From assembly GCA_003520205.1 (NCBI GenBank), contig DOVG01000044.1:1-26352 (forward strand): 26,352 nucleotides of DNA. Reading direction: 5' to 3'. Both the position numbers and the translations under genes were made by a program. The notes under the pieces were generated by a model, which was not told the DNA's origin, made no database searches, and saw only the letters and a list, made by a program, of their open reading frames with translations. Shown here in pieces: positions 8,783 to 15,748 of the stretch (positions are counted from its first letter, which is position 1; the number at the start of each line of letters is the position of its first letter). Source of the DNA: Lachnospiraceae bacterium (GTDB lineage: Bacteria > Bacillota > Clostridia > Lachnospirales > Lachnospiraceae).

Positions 8783-9415
8783 ATGAAGATTACATATATA
8801 CATAATATAATTAGTAATATAATAGAAAGGCTAAATGGTTTTTCTATAAGTGAAGATACAGCTAATCTGATAATAATAGGAATTATATTTTTAGTATTTA
8901 TAACCGGTGCAACAAAAGCATTGCTTCGATTAGGAAAGAGAGTACTGGTGGTTGCATTTCTGACAGTATTTACTATATTTGCCGGACCGAAAATAAATCT
9001 TTTTATACTTAATCATATAGGTCAGTATAATATAATCGAGATAAAACTGAGTGAGATAGTTAAGGGAGATATAGAAGAGAAGGTAAACCGGGAATATATG
9101 ATGGAGACAGGAATCAACTTAAGAAATGAAAATCCTGAACTTCTCGAAGAGCTGATGGCAAAGGAGTATGCTATAAATCCTAATGACAGTGATGAAGTAA
9201 ATATCATAAAGCATGCGGGATTTCCGCAGGTTGTTCTTAGAACAATACTGTTAAATATAGACAATAGCCATAAGACAATGATTAAAGCGGATAACTTCTA
9301 TGATTATGCTGCAAGATTTGTGACACTAAGGCTGCTTACATTCTTATCCTATTCGCTGGCATTCTTCTTAGCCTGTGACATAATAGATGGAAAAAAATAT
9401 CCGAATTTAGGATAA
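8783..9415 (+). CDS. Small membrane protein of unknown function
   Basis: A 210-residue protein with two hydrophobic helices near the N-terminus (about 26-46 and 52-72, separated by LRLGKR), a hydrophilic middle of about 100 residues rich in Glu, Asn and Lys, and a C-terminal helix (about 178-200, 'LLTFLSYSLAFFLACD'). The topology faintly recalls CvpA-type proteins but no diagnostic motif is present, so I leave it unnamed. A very strong AAGGAGG site sets the ATG start. An extended -10 like TGTTATACT at 8701-8709 could give it its own promoter. It closes the 1301-9415 group just before a strong terminator, and could serve as an envelope partner of the upstream lipoprotein; this is inference from position only. 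Confidence 0.75.
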   Translation: MKITYIHNIISNIIERLNGFSISEDTANLIIIGIIFLVFITGATKALLRLGKRVLVVAFLTVFTIFAGPKINLFILNHIGQYNIIEIKLSEIVKGDIEEKVNREYMMETGINLRNENPELLEELMAKEYAINPNDSDEVNIIKHAGFPQVVLRTILLNIDNSHKTMIKADNFYDYAARFVTLRLLTFLSYSLAFFLACDIIDGKKYPNLG

Positions 9416-9431
9416 TTTAAAAAGGAAATAT

Positions 9432-9470
9432 AAAGCTCCTTGAACATAAAGCGTTTCAAGGGGCTTTTTC
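9432..9470 (+). terminator. Strong Rho-independent terminator
   Basis: A 13-bp stem (AAAGCTCCTTGAA with TTCAAGGGGCTTT, one G-U pair) is followed by further T residues (TTTTTC). It lies 16 bases after the membrane-protein stop codon and ends the 1301-9415 group. Confidence 0.9.
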
Positions 9471-9472
9471 AG

Positions 9473-9501
9473 TTGAATTAATATATTAAATAAATTATAA
9501 T
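9473..9501 (+). promoter_or_regulatory. Near-consensus sigma-A promoter
   Basis: A TTGAAT -35 box (9473-9478), a 17-base spacer and a perfect TATAAT -10 box (9496-9501) put the start near 9508. It begins directly after the upstream terminator and drives the secreted-protein gene at 9553. Confidence 0.75.
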
Positions 9502-9552
9502 AAAATACGAGTTTTTTAAAACTAAAAGTTGATGATCAGGAGGTATCTTTTG

Positions 9553-10437
9553 ATGAAGAATTTAAAAAGGGTGCTGGCCATATTGCTGATCGTACTTATG
9601 GCGGCGGGGACTTTCCCTACTCTGGGAGTAGAGGCGGCTGAAGCTAAAATCATTACAGATAAGTATACTATCTATAAGGGTGAAGGTATATATCCTGTAG
9701 CATTTAAGCTGAAGATTAAAGCTAAAAAAGGCTACAATGTGTACTATACTACTAATGATAAGCCATCTACAAAGCGTGTGATAAAGAGTGGCAAATCTAA
9801 GTCCATAACTATTAATAAACTTACAATACTTAAGGTTTATGCTGCTAAGAAGTCAAAGAAAATGACAAATGCAAAGCTTAAGAAATACATGAATAAGGGC
9901 AAATTTAAGAAGTACTCTTATTCAATATCTGACTATCCTGCATTTGCAGATGCATTTACAGGTGTTAAGAAAGCTGCAATAAATGCAGTTGTTCAAAACA
10001 GACTTGAATATATGGGCGATGGAGTCAGACTCCTTGCTGCAATACCGGTTTTCTCAAAGCAGTTTATAAGTGCTGATGGTAAGACTACAGAGTATTTCGC
10101 AAGATTTGAGATGTATGGTCTGGCTATAGAAAAAGGCCGTTATGTAGTAAAGAATGGTGGAAAAGAGGTAGTTAAGATAACTCTTGACAGGAATGGTAGT
10201 GATTACAAAGTTTCTGATATCCGTTTCAATACTGATGGACAGGATAGTGCAGATGATTTGAAGGATATGTGCAAGGGACATAAGAATCTTGCATTAGAGC
10301 TGGAAAAGTCTGCATCCAGTGAGTATGCAAATCTTAAGAAGGTCATAGAAGATCTTAATACATACAATAAGAAGAACCAGATTACGGATATAACAGCAAT
10401 TAAGTTCACTGATGGACTTGCTGTATGTATAGAGTAA
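9553..10437 (+). CDS. Secreted protein with a chitobiase/beta-hexosaminidase C-terminal-like domain
   Basis: A 294-residue exported protein. The start at 9553 is chosen over an in-frame ATG 24 bases upstream because AGGAGGT (9540-9546) sits 6 bases before it and the product then opens with a clean signal peptide: MKNLKR, a hydrophobic core, and probable cleavage near 'GVEAA'. Residues about 35-105 resemble the chitobiase/hexosaminidase C-terminal (CHB_HEX_C) beta-domain: 'KKGYNVYYTTNDKPST', 'IKSGKSKSITI' and 'TILKVYAAKK'. The remaining 190 residues, including 'MGDGVRLLAAIPVF' and a C-terminal 'TDITAIKFTDGLAVCIE', are not recognised. The protein is very Lys-rich, as many Lachnospiraceae surface proteins are. 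No catalytic domain is visible, so a wall- or glycan-associated binding role is more likely than hydrolysis. Confidence 0.75.
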   Translation: MKNLKRVLAILLIVLMAAGTFPTLGVEAAEAKIITDKYTIYKGEGIYPVAFKLKIKAKKGYNVYYTTNDKPSTKRVIKSGKSKSITINKLTILKVYAAKKSKKMTNAKLKKYMNKGKFKKYSYSISDYPAFADAFTGVKKAAINAVVQNRLEYMGDGVRLLAAIPVFSKQFISADGKTTEYFARFEMYGLAIEKGRYVVKNGGKEVVKITLDRNGSDYKVSDIRFNTDGQDSADDLKDMCKGHKNLALELEKSASSEYANLKKVIEDLNTYNKKNQITDITAIKFTDGLAVCIE

Positions 10438-10477
10438 TGGCATAAATAGAATAATTAGTTAACCTGCACAAAAAAGC

Positions 10478-10506
10478 TTTACATTTTTATGAAAATATGA
10501 TATTAT
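10478..10506 (+). promoter_or_regulatory. Sigma-A promoter upstream of a large hairpin and the GH25 gene
   Basis: TTTACA (10478-10483), a 17-base spacer and TATTAT (10501-10506) form a good promoter with a predicted start near 10513. The region 10438-10736 holds no convincing gene: it contains this promoter, the hairpin at 10559-10610, and a weaker promoter-like TTGACT (10649-10654) with TACTCT (10673-10678). Confidence 0.6.
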
Positions 10507-10558
10507 TTACCTACTTTTGAAGAAGGTATGTGTGGGTGTACCTAATATAGAACGGATT

Positions 10559-10610
10559 GAAAGAGCCTGTTAGACTTATGTTTGGGGAAGGAAGTCTGAC
10601 AGGCTCTTTC
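10559..10610. other. 19-bp hairpin in the leader of the GH25 gene
   Basis: The arms 10559-10577 and 10592-10610 pair over 19 bases with one G-U, around a 14-base loop (ATGTTTGGGGAAGG). The stem is GC-rich in the middle (GAGCCTG/CAGGCTC) and the right arm ends CTTTC, but no real U-tract follows on either strand. It could terminate a roughly 100-base transcript from the promoter at 10478, act as a leader element, or be a bidirectional terminator of unusual form. Confidence 0.6.
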
Positions 10611-10736
10611 GCATGTCTGGAAAATAAAATATATAGTTATAACAATGATTGACTTTTGATGTTGGTTTCTGTTACTCTTGTTGAGTATGCTTGGTGTATT
10701 GCAGACATAATCAGTGAAGGAAATATTAAGAAAAGT

Positions 10737-11714
10737 ATGAGTTATACAAAGAGACAAAAACAGGTAAGAAAAGAACACATAATCCTCTGGATGTTCTTTG
10801 GAGTAATAGCATTAGGAGCAATCATCGGTCTGTTAAATTCGATAAATAACAAGGTGAAGGCAGTACCGCTTGATTCTTCGGTTATTTTTGATGAAGTAAT
10901 ACCTTTTGATGCAGACCCGAATGTAGCACAGGCTGTCGAAGATAATTATGTAAGATATCTCCATATGGCATATGTTCTTATAGGAGAATATCCTGATTGC
11001 GAATACTATAAGATAAGTGCGAATGTATCCAGAAATGATTATAACTGGGCTGAAGATTTTTATGTGGATGATGGGAAGCTTTATTATAATTATTATAAGG
11101 ATGGTAAAGCACTTGGCAAACCGGGAATAGATGTATCAGAGTTCCAGCATGATATAGACTGGGACAAGGTAAAAGCAACCGGAATGCAGGTTGTCATGAT
11201 AAGACTTGGTTACCGTGGATATGGTAGTGAAGGAAAAATTCATCTGGATTCAGCATTTGAGAAGAATCTGGATGCGGCGAATAAAGTTGGAATGGAAACA
11301 GGAGTGTATTTCTTTTCATCTGCCATAAATAAAGAGGAAGGAATCGAAGAGGCAGAGTTCTGTTTGAAACATCTGAAAGAAAAGAAGATTAAGCTTCCTG
11401 TTGTAATAGATACAGAGTATGTATTTGAGGAAGAAAATGCGAGAGCCAATAATATATCAGTAGAAGATAGAACCGCAGCTGTCGTTGGTTTCTGTGAAAC
11501 CATTGAAGCTGCAGGTTATACTCCTATGATATATGCCAGTCGGGATCAATTTATAAAATATCTGGATATAGACCAGATAGGTAATTGGCAGTTCTGGCTG
11601 GCTTCATATGATACACCAGAGTTCCCATATCATACTGAAGGCTATCAGTATTCACCATATGGGCTGGTTGATGGAATCGAAACACAGGTTGATCTGAATG
11701 TTTGGATGAAGTGA
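10737..11714 (+). CDS. Membrane-anchored GH25 muramidase (lysozyme family)
   Basis: A 325-residue protein that should cleave the MurNAc-GlcNAc bond of peptidoglycan at the cell surface. An N-terminal signal anchor (residues about 15-35, 'ILWMFFGVIALGAIIGLL') precedes a spacer of about 90 residues and a GH25 domain from about 128 to the end. 'KPGIDVSEFQHDIDW' gives the family's first Asp (Asp132), and 'LPVVIDTEY' the Asp225/Glu227 pair expected for catalysis. 'FWLASYDTP' and the terminal 'VDLNVWMK' are also typical. The chosen ATG opens a basic MSYTKRQKQVRKEH leader; a TTG or ATG 78-81 bases upstream is possible but gives an unlikely N-terminus. The AAGGAA site is rather far (15 bases), so translation may be weak. 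It converges on the amylase gene with only 29 bases between stop codons. Confidence 0.88.
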   Translation: MSYTKRQKQVRKEHIILWMFFGVIALGAIIGLLNSINNKVKAVPLDSSVIFDEVIPFDADPNVAQAVEDNYVRYLHMAYVLIGEYPDCEYYKISANVSRNDYNWAEDFYVDDGKLYYNYYKDGKALGKPGIDVSEFQHDIDWDKVKATGMQVVMIRLGYRGYGSEGKIHLDSAFEKNLDAANKVGMETGVYFFSSAINKEEGIEEAEFCLKHLKEKKIKLPVVIDTEYVFEEENARANNISVEDRTAAVVGFCETIEAAGYTPMIYASRDQFIKYLDIDQIGNWQFWLASYDTPEFPYHTEGYQYSPYGLVDGIETQVDLNVWMK

Positions 11715-11743
11715 GAATAGCGATTTCCGTATGCAGACAGCTG

Positions 11744-13054
11744 TTATCTTTCCATGAGCCAGATTTCTGCTGAATAAGGCTTAAGCTCTGAACCGCCTCC
11801 GAAGTCATGAAGAGTTCCGGTTATGAGTTCATTTGCCTGACCGCATCCTGCATCAAAGTGAGCAGTGAAAGGCTGGTCGGATGCATTTATAGCGACCATG
11901 ATGCGTTCATGCTCAGATTTACGTTCAAATATACATTGATGGTTAGTGAGGACGACACTTCGGAAGGATCCGTAGTTGAGAGCCTCACTGTTTTTCTTTA
12001 TATCAGCAAGCTTCGAGATGAAACTGGTAAGCTCATTCCACTGAGGTTCGTCAAAGCATGCCCTGAGTGCAGGATCACCTTCTTCTTTGCGGGCTTTGGC
12101 TCCCCACTCGCTTCCATAATATACACATGGAAATCCCGGCATACAGAAGCTGAGTGCATAGATGAGTGGAAGATGATTTATATTAGTCAGATTACTGGCA
12201 ATTCTGGTAACATCATGATTATCTACAAATGACATGAGATGCATGTTCTTATATCTGCACCACTGTTCTGGACCGAACTGCTGCATGAGAGAATGAATTA
12301 TCTCAAACATATTCATGGAGTTGAAGCTGGAATAAAGTCCCTTGTAGCAGGCATAGTTAGTGCAGCTGTCCAGCATTCCGGGACCTACAAACATGGAATA
12401 GTCCCCATGGAGCAGTTCTCCAAGAAGGAGAAATTCATCCTTAAGGCCAAGTGTAAATTCCTTCAGATTATGTATAAATCCCTTATCAAGACAATAAGCT
12501 ACATCCAGCCTTAGTCCATCGATATCAAAGTAGTCTATCCAGTATTTTACTTTATCAAATATATGGTCAGTAACAGCAGGATTCTGAAGGTTGAGCTTAA
12601 CAAGATCATAGTTTCCTTCCCAACCTTCATACCAAAGACCATCATTATAATTAGAATTACCATCAAAGGATATATGAAACCAGTCCTTATAAGGAGAATC
12701 CCATCTCTTATCAAGGACATCCTGGAATGCCCAGAAGCCACGTCCTACATGATTGAATACTCCGTCAAGCACGACTTTGATTCCTGCCGCATGTAGTTCA
12801 CTTACTACTTTCCTAAAGTCTTCATTTGTTCCGAGTCTTTTATCTATCAGTCCATAATCTCTTGTATTGTAACCGTGTGTATCAGATTCGAAAACAGGTG
12901 AGAAATAGATAGCATTTGCACCCAGCTTCCGGATATGAGGTATCCAGTCAATTACTTTCAGAATTCGTGAAGTAAGTACTCCGTCATTTTCGTAAGGAGC
13001 ACCGGTAAAACCAAGTGGGTAGATCTGATAGAATACTGATTCTTCGTACCACAT
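11744..13054 (-). CDS. Cytoplasmic GH13 alpha-glucan hydrolase (alpha-amylase family)
   Basis: A 436-residue GH13 enzyme without signal peptide, so probably acting on imported maltodextrins or glycogen. All four family regions are visible: I 'DGVFNH' (97-102); II 'GLRLDVAY' with nucleophile Asp184; III 'GELLHG' with acid/base Glu213; IV 'FVDNHD' with Asp281. It lacks the extra N-terminal domain of neopullulanase/cyclomaltodextrinase enzymes and is short for a classical amylase, so exact specificity is open. The ATG at 13054 is chosen because GGAGG lies 8 bases before it in 'ATGGAGGATAAAAAT'; longer in-frame starts up to 13162 overlap the promoter and would add a non-conserved leader. A near-consensus promoter with an overlapping inverted repeat lies upstream, which points to repressor or activator control. 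Confidence 0.9.
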   Translation of the reverse strand: MWYEESVFYQIYPLGFTGAPYENDGVLTSRILKVIDWIPHIRKLGANAIYFSPVFESDTHGYNTRDYGLIDKRLGTNEDFRKVVSELHAAGIKVVLDGVFNHVGRGFWAFQDVLDKRWDSPYKDWFHISFDGNSNYNDGLWYEGWEGNYDLVKLNLQNPAVTDHIFDKVKYWIDYFDIDGLRLDVAYCLDKGFIHNLKEFTLGLKDEFLLLGELLHGDYSMFVGPGMLDSCTNYACYKGLYSSFNSMNMFEIIHSLMQQFGPEQWCRYKNMHLMSFVDNHDVTRIASNLTNINHLPLIYALSFCMPGFPCVYYGSEWGAKARKEEGDPALRACFDEPQWNELTSFISKLADIKKNSEALNYGSFRSVVLTNHQCIFERKSEHERIMVAINASDQPFTAHFDAGCGQANELITGTLHDFGGGSELKPYSAEIWLMER

Positions 13055-13114
13055 ATTTTTATCCTCCATATTATACTTATGATGCTGACTTTCTGCATAA
13101 TCAAATAGAAAACA

Positions 13115-13143
13115 AGTATAACCTATATGATTAACTGTGTCAA
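13115..13143 (-). promoter_or_regulatory. Near-consensus promoter of the GH13 gene
   Basis: Read on the minus strand, TTGACA (13143-13138), a 17-base spacer and TATACT (13120-13115) give a start near 13108, about 54 bases before the ATG. The -35 box overlaps the proximal arm of the inverted repeat at 13142-13178. Confidence 0.8.
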
Positions 13144-13178
13144 AACAGCAGGTCAAAGTCATTAAAAGCCGCTGTTTT
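13142..13178. promoter_or_regulatory. Inverted repeat (candidate operator) between divergent GH13 and HD-GYP genes
   Basis: AAAACAGC (13142-13149) and GCTGTTTT (13171-13178) are perfect 8-base inverted arms, 21 bases apart. The proximal arm overlaps the GH13 -35 box. The distal arm lies 15 bases upstream of the -35 box of the divergent promoter. The placement fits a regulator binding site controlling one or both genes; the arm spacing (29 bases centre to centre, almost three helical turns) fits a dimer of dimers or a looped pair of sites. Confidence 0.45.
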
Positions 13179-13192
13179 ATATGTGATTTTAC

Positions 13193-13221
13193 TTGAAGAG
13201 TATTTTTTATAGTAGTAAAAT
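13193..13221 (+). promoter_or_regulatory. Promoter of the HD-GYP gene
   Basis: TTGAAG (13193-13198), a 17-base spacer and TAAAAT (13216-13221) give a predicted start near 13228 and a leader of about 56 bases before the ATG at 13284. Confidence 0.55.
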
Positions 13222-13283
13222 TATAGCATGAGTATCTGAAAGAAAAATATATAAGATATAACTATAGCTAGAGGTATATTCGA

Positions 13284-15677
13284 ATGGTTGAACTGATTCG
13301 GGAACATCAATTGAATATTATGCTGGTCCTTATGGGAGTCTGTTTAATTGCGTCAGTTTTTGTTTATACCATCAAGGCTCTCGGAACCAAGAAAAAGTTA
13401 GCCCTTATGCTGATTCAGATATATTCTTTTATTCTTCTTTTCTTTGATCGTTTAGCTTACATATACCGGGGAAATCCATCACCATCCAGTTACTGGATGG
13501 TAAGAATTTCCAACTTCTTTGTTTTCTTAATGCTTCTTATGATTATTCATGCATTCAATATATATTTATCTGATCTTATGCAAAATGAATGCAACATCAA
13601 GAAGGTACCGATTTTAATTAAGATAAACGAGATACTGATATTTTCCGGTGTAATACTTTTAATAATATCCCAGTTTACAGGTCTTTATTATACATTTAAT
13701 GAGCAAAATGAATATCAGAGATCAAAGTTCTTTTTTATTTGCTATATAATTCCGTTAATTGTTACTATCATACAGCTCATAACAATAGTAATCTATTGTA
13801 AGAAACTGGATACCAGGATACATGTACTGCTTATATTATTTCCAACTATATCCCTGATTTCATCAATAGTGCAGTTGTTTATTTATGGAATATCTATCAC
13901 TGATATTACTATGGTCGGAATATCAGTGCTGCTTTTCTTTTTTGCAATTAAGGAAGTTAATGAGAAGGTTGAACGTGCCAGTCGTATAGAAATTGACTAC
14001 CTGAAGGAAGAAAGGAAGGCTCTGAACCGTCTCTTTGAACAGACGGTAACAGCTATAGTTAATGCTATAGATTCAAAGGATACTTATACACATGGTCATT
14101 CTTCAAGAGTGGCTGAATACTCTCGAAAGATAGCTGAACTCAGCGGCATGGATGAAGAACAGTGTAATGAGGTGTATTATTCGGCTCTTCTCCATGATGT
14201 TGGTAAGATTGGTATTCCTGATAGTATCATAAATAAAGATGGGCGGCTCACAGATGAGGAGTATGAGATTATAAAACAGCATCCGGTAATAGGAGAGCAG
14301 ATACTCTCAAGTATAACTGAGTATCCATATCTCAGTATAGCCGCTCATTATCATCATGAGAGATATGATGGAAAAGGATATCCGGATAAGCTGAAGGGGG
14401 ATGATATTCCTCAGATAGCAAGGATAGTTGCCGTTGCAGATGCTTATGATGCTATGACATCTAAAAGAAGCTATCGTGAGGCAATACCGCAGCAGAAGGT
14501 TCGTGAAGAGATAATTAAATGTTCCGGAACACAGTTTGACCCTGAATACGCTAAATATATGCAGCATCTTATAGATCTGGATACTGAATATCAGATGCGT
14601 GAGAAGGAGGAAATCAAGGAGCTTGCTGGAAAAGACGAGCTGATATGCACTAAGTACAGAGAAAATATATCAGAGGGAATCCTTATTAATTCAAACTTTG
14701 TTCAAATGAATTTTACCTGTTCTCCAAATGATGGAAGTAAACAGATGGGCTTTCCTGCATTTGTATTATTTGATTCTCTTGATGGGCGACTTTATACCGA
14801 TGACAGGATGATTAAAGAATCAAATTATTATGAATATGGAGAAGTTAAGTTTGATGGCACATCGGTTGTTTCAGGTGCGAGGAAGATACAGGTAAGTGAG
14901 ATGAATCATCCTCTTTCCGGACTTAGCTCAATACTTACAAAGTCTCCAAATAATTACTTTGTAGAGGCAGTCAGATATAAGGATCATGCAAGAATAATAA
15001 TCTCAAATCTCGAACGAACTATAACATATATAATAGCCCTGCCTGATAATACAAGATATTTGTATCTTGGACTAACGGGAGAAAATTGCCGTATAGATAA
15101 TGTTTCTATTAGTCAGTCGGTGGAGAAAGCTGACGAAAATACAATAACAAGAATAGCTGAAAAGATTAGCTTTATAGAAGGTCAGCCAGAGGGGGATGTT
15201 CCAAATGTTCAGATAGACGGTTACAGAACTGAATCGACAAAAGGAATAGCTATAAATGATGAAATGGTCATCAAATTCCATACCAAGAGTCTTCCAACGG
15301 CAAGACTAGTATGGCATTGTCCATATATAGTTATATATGCGTCTGATGATGGAAAGCTTGACGGCAGGAATTATCATGAATATGCACTTATCAGACTGGA
15401 TGGAGAGAACTGGGATTCTGAAGGAGATTCCCAAAATGAGATAGATGTGATAAAGGGTGATGATTTCGAAGGATGGGACTACTGGAAGGATATCAATAAA
15501 TCAGGACTGGATGTTAAGATAAATATCAGCAGAGAAGGAAATGTCATTAAAACAGCCACACTAAATGCCGGTATATTGATAAAGAATACGACGACACTTT
15601 TAGTTCCGCCGAAGAAGGTATATATGGCTTTATCCGGAGATCAGTGCTGTATTACAAATATAAAGATTACTAAATAG
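13284..15677 (+). CDS. Membrane HD-GYP phosphodiesterase-like protein with a duplicated C-terminal beta domain
   Basis: A 797-residue protein. Residues 1-222 hold about seven hydrophobic helices, a membrane sensor or anchor. A short coiled linker (223-250) leads to an HD-GYP domain (about 250-435) with 'HGHSSRVAEYS', the metal pair His304-Asp305 in 'LLHDVGKIGIP', 'HHERYDGKGYP' (GYP at 365-367) and 'ADAYDAM'. All key residues seem intact, so c-di-GMP hydrolysis is likely. The unusual part is residues 455-797: two copies of a beta-rich domain (about 465-610 and 654-797). 'NYYEYGEVKFDG' matches 'NYHEYALIRLDG', and 'YLYLGLTGENCRIDNVSIS' matches 'KVYMALSGDQCCITNIKIT'. By topology this pair is cytosolic. 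It may bind a ligand, perhaps a glucan given the divergent GH13 gene and following pgi, but that is inference. Confidence 0.88.
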   Translation: MVELIREHQLNIMLVLMGVCLIASVFVYTIKALGTKKKLALMLIQIYSFILLFFDRLAYIYRGNPSPSSYWMVRISNFFVFLMLLMIIHAFNIYLSDLMQNECNIKKVPILIKINEILIFSGVILLIISQFTGLYYTFNEQNEYQRSKFFFICYIIPLIVTIIQLITIVIYCKKLDTRIHVLLILFPTISLISSIVQLFIYGISITDITMVGISVLLFFFAIKEVNEKVERASRIEIDYLKEERKALNRLFEQTVTAIVNAIDSKDTYTHGHSSRVAEYSRKIAELSGMDEEQCNEVYYSALLHDVGKIGIPDSIINKDGRLTDEEYEIIKQHPVIGEQILSSITEYPYLSIAAHYHHERYDGKGYPDKLKGDDIPQIARIVAVADAYDAMTSKRSYREAIPQQKVREEIIKCSGTQFDPEYAKYMQHLIDLDTEYQMREKEEIKELAGKDELICTKYRENISEGILINSNFVQMNFTCSPNDGSKQMGFPAFVLFDSLDGRLYTDDRMIKESNYYEYGEVKFDGTSVVSGARKIQVSEMNHPLSGLSSILTKSPNNYFVEAVRYKDHARIIISNLERTITYIIALPDNTRYLYLGLTGENCRIDNVSISQSVEKADENTITRIAEKISFIEGQPEGDVPNVQIDGYRTESTKGIAINDEMVIKFHTKSLPTARLVWHCPYIVIYASDDGKLDGRNYHEYALIRLDGENWDSEGDSQNEIDVIKGDDFEGWDYWKDINKSGLDVKINISREGNVIKTATLNAGILIKNTTTLLVPPKKVYMALSGDQCCITNIKITK

Positions 15678-15706
15678 TTGTAATAGAAAATATAAAATGG
15701 TAAAAT
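15678..15706 (+). promoter_or_regulatory. Promoter of pgi
   Basis: TTGTAA (15678-15683) begins right after the upstream stop codon. A 17-base spacer and TAAAAT (15701-15706) follow. A perfect palindrome, AAAGAT-T-ATCTTT (15710-15722), covers the predicted start of transcription and could be an operator. Confidence 0.55.
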
Positions 15707-15748
15707 CTAAAAGATTATCTTTAATAAATAAAGAAGGAGTTAATAAAA

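Noticed and set aside
8783..9415. CvpA (colicin V production) assignment for the small membrane protein
   Set aside because: Only the general topology is similar; no conserved CvpA residues are visible.
10578..10652. A 24-codon ORF starting in the loop of the large hairpin
   Set aside because: No ribosome binding site, start codon in a hairpin loop, and no recognisable leader-peptide pattern such as a run of one amino acid.
11807..12232. Plus-strand open frames opposite the GH13 gene (also 12239-12514)
   Set aside because: The minus strand carries all four GH13 motifs in one frame; the plus-strand products show no family features and no good start sites.
13055..13162. Longer N-terminus for the GH13 protein starting at 13162
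   Set aside because: It would be translated from upstream of and across the near-consensus promoter, while a clean GGAGG site sets the ATG at 13054.
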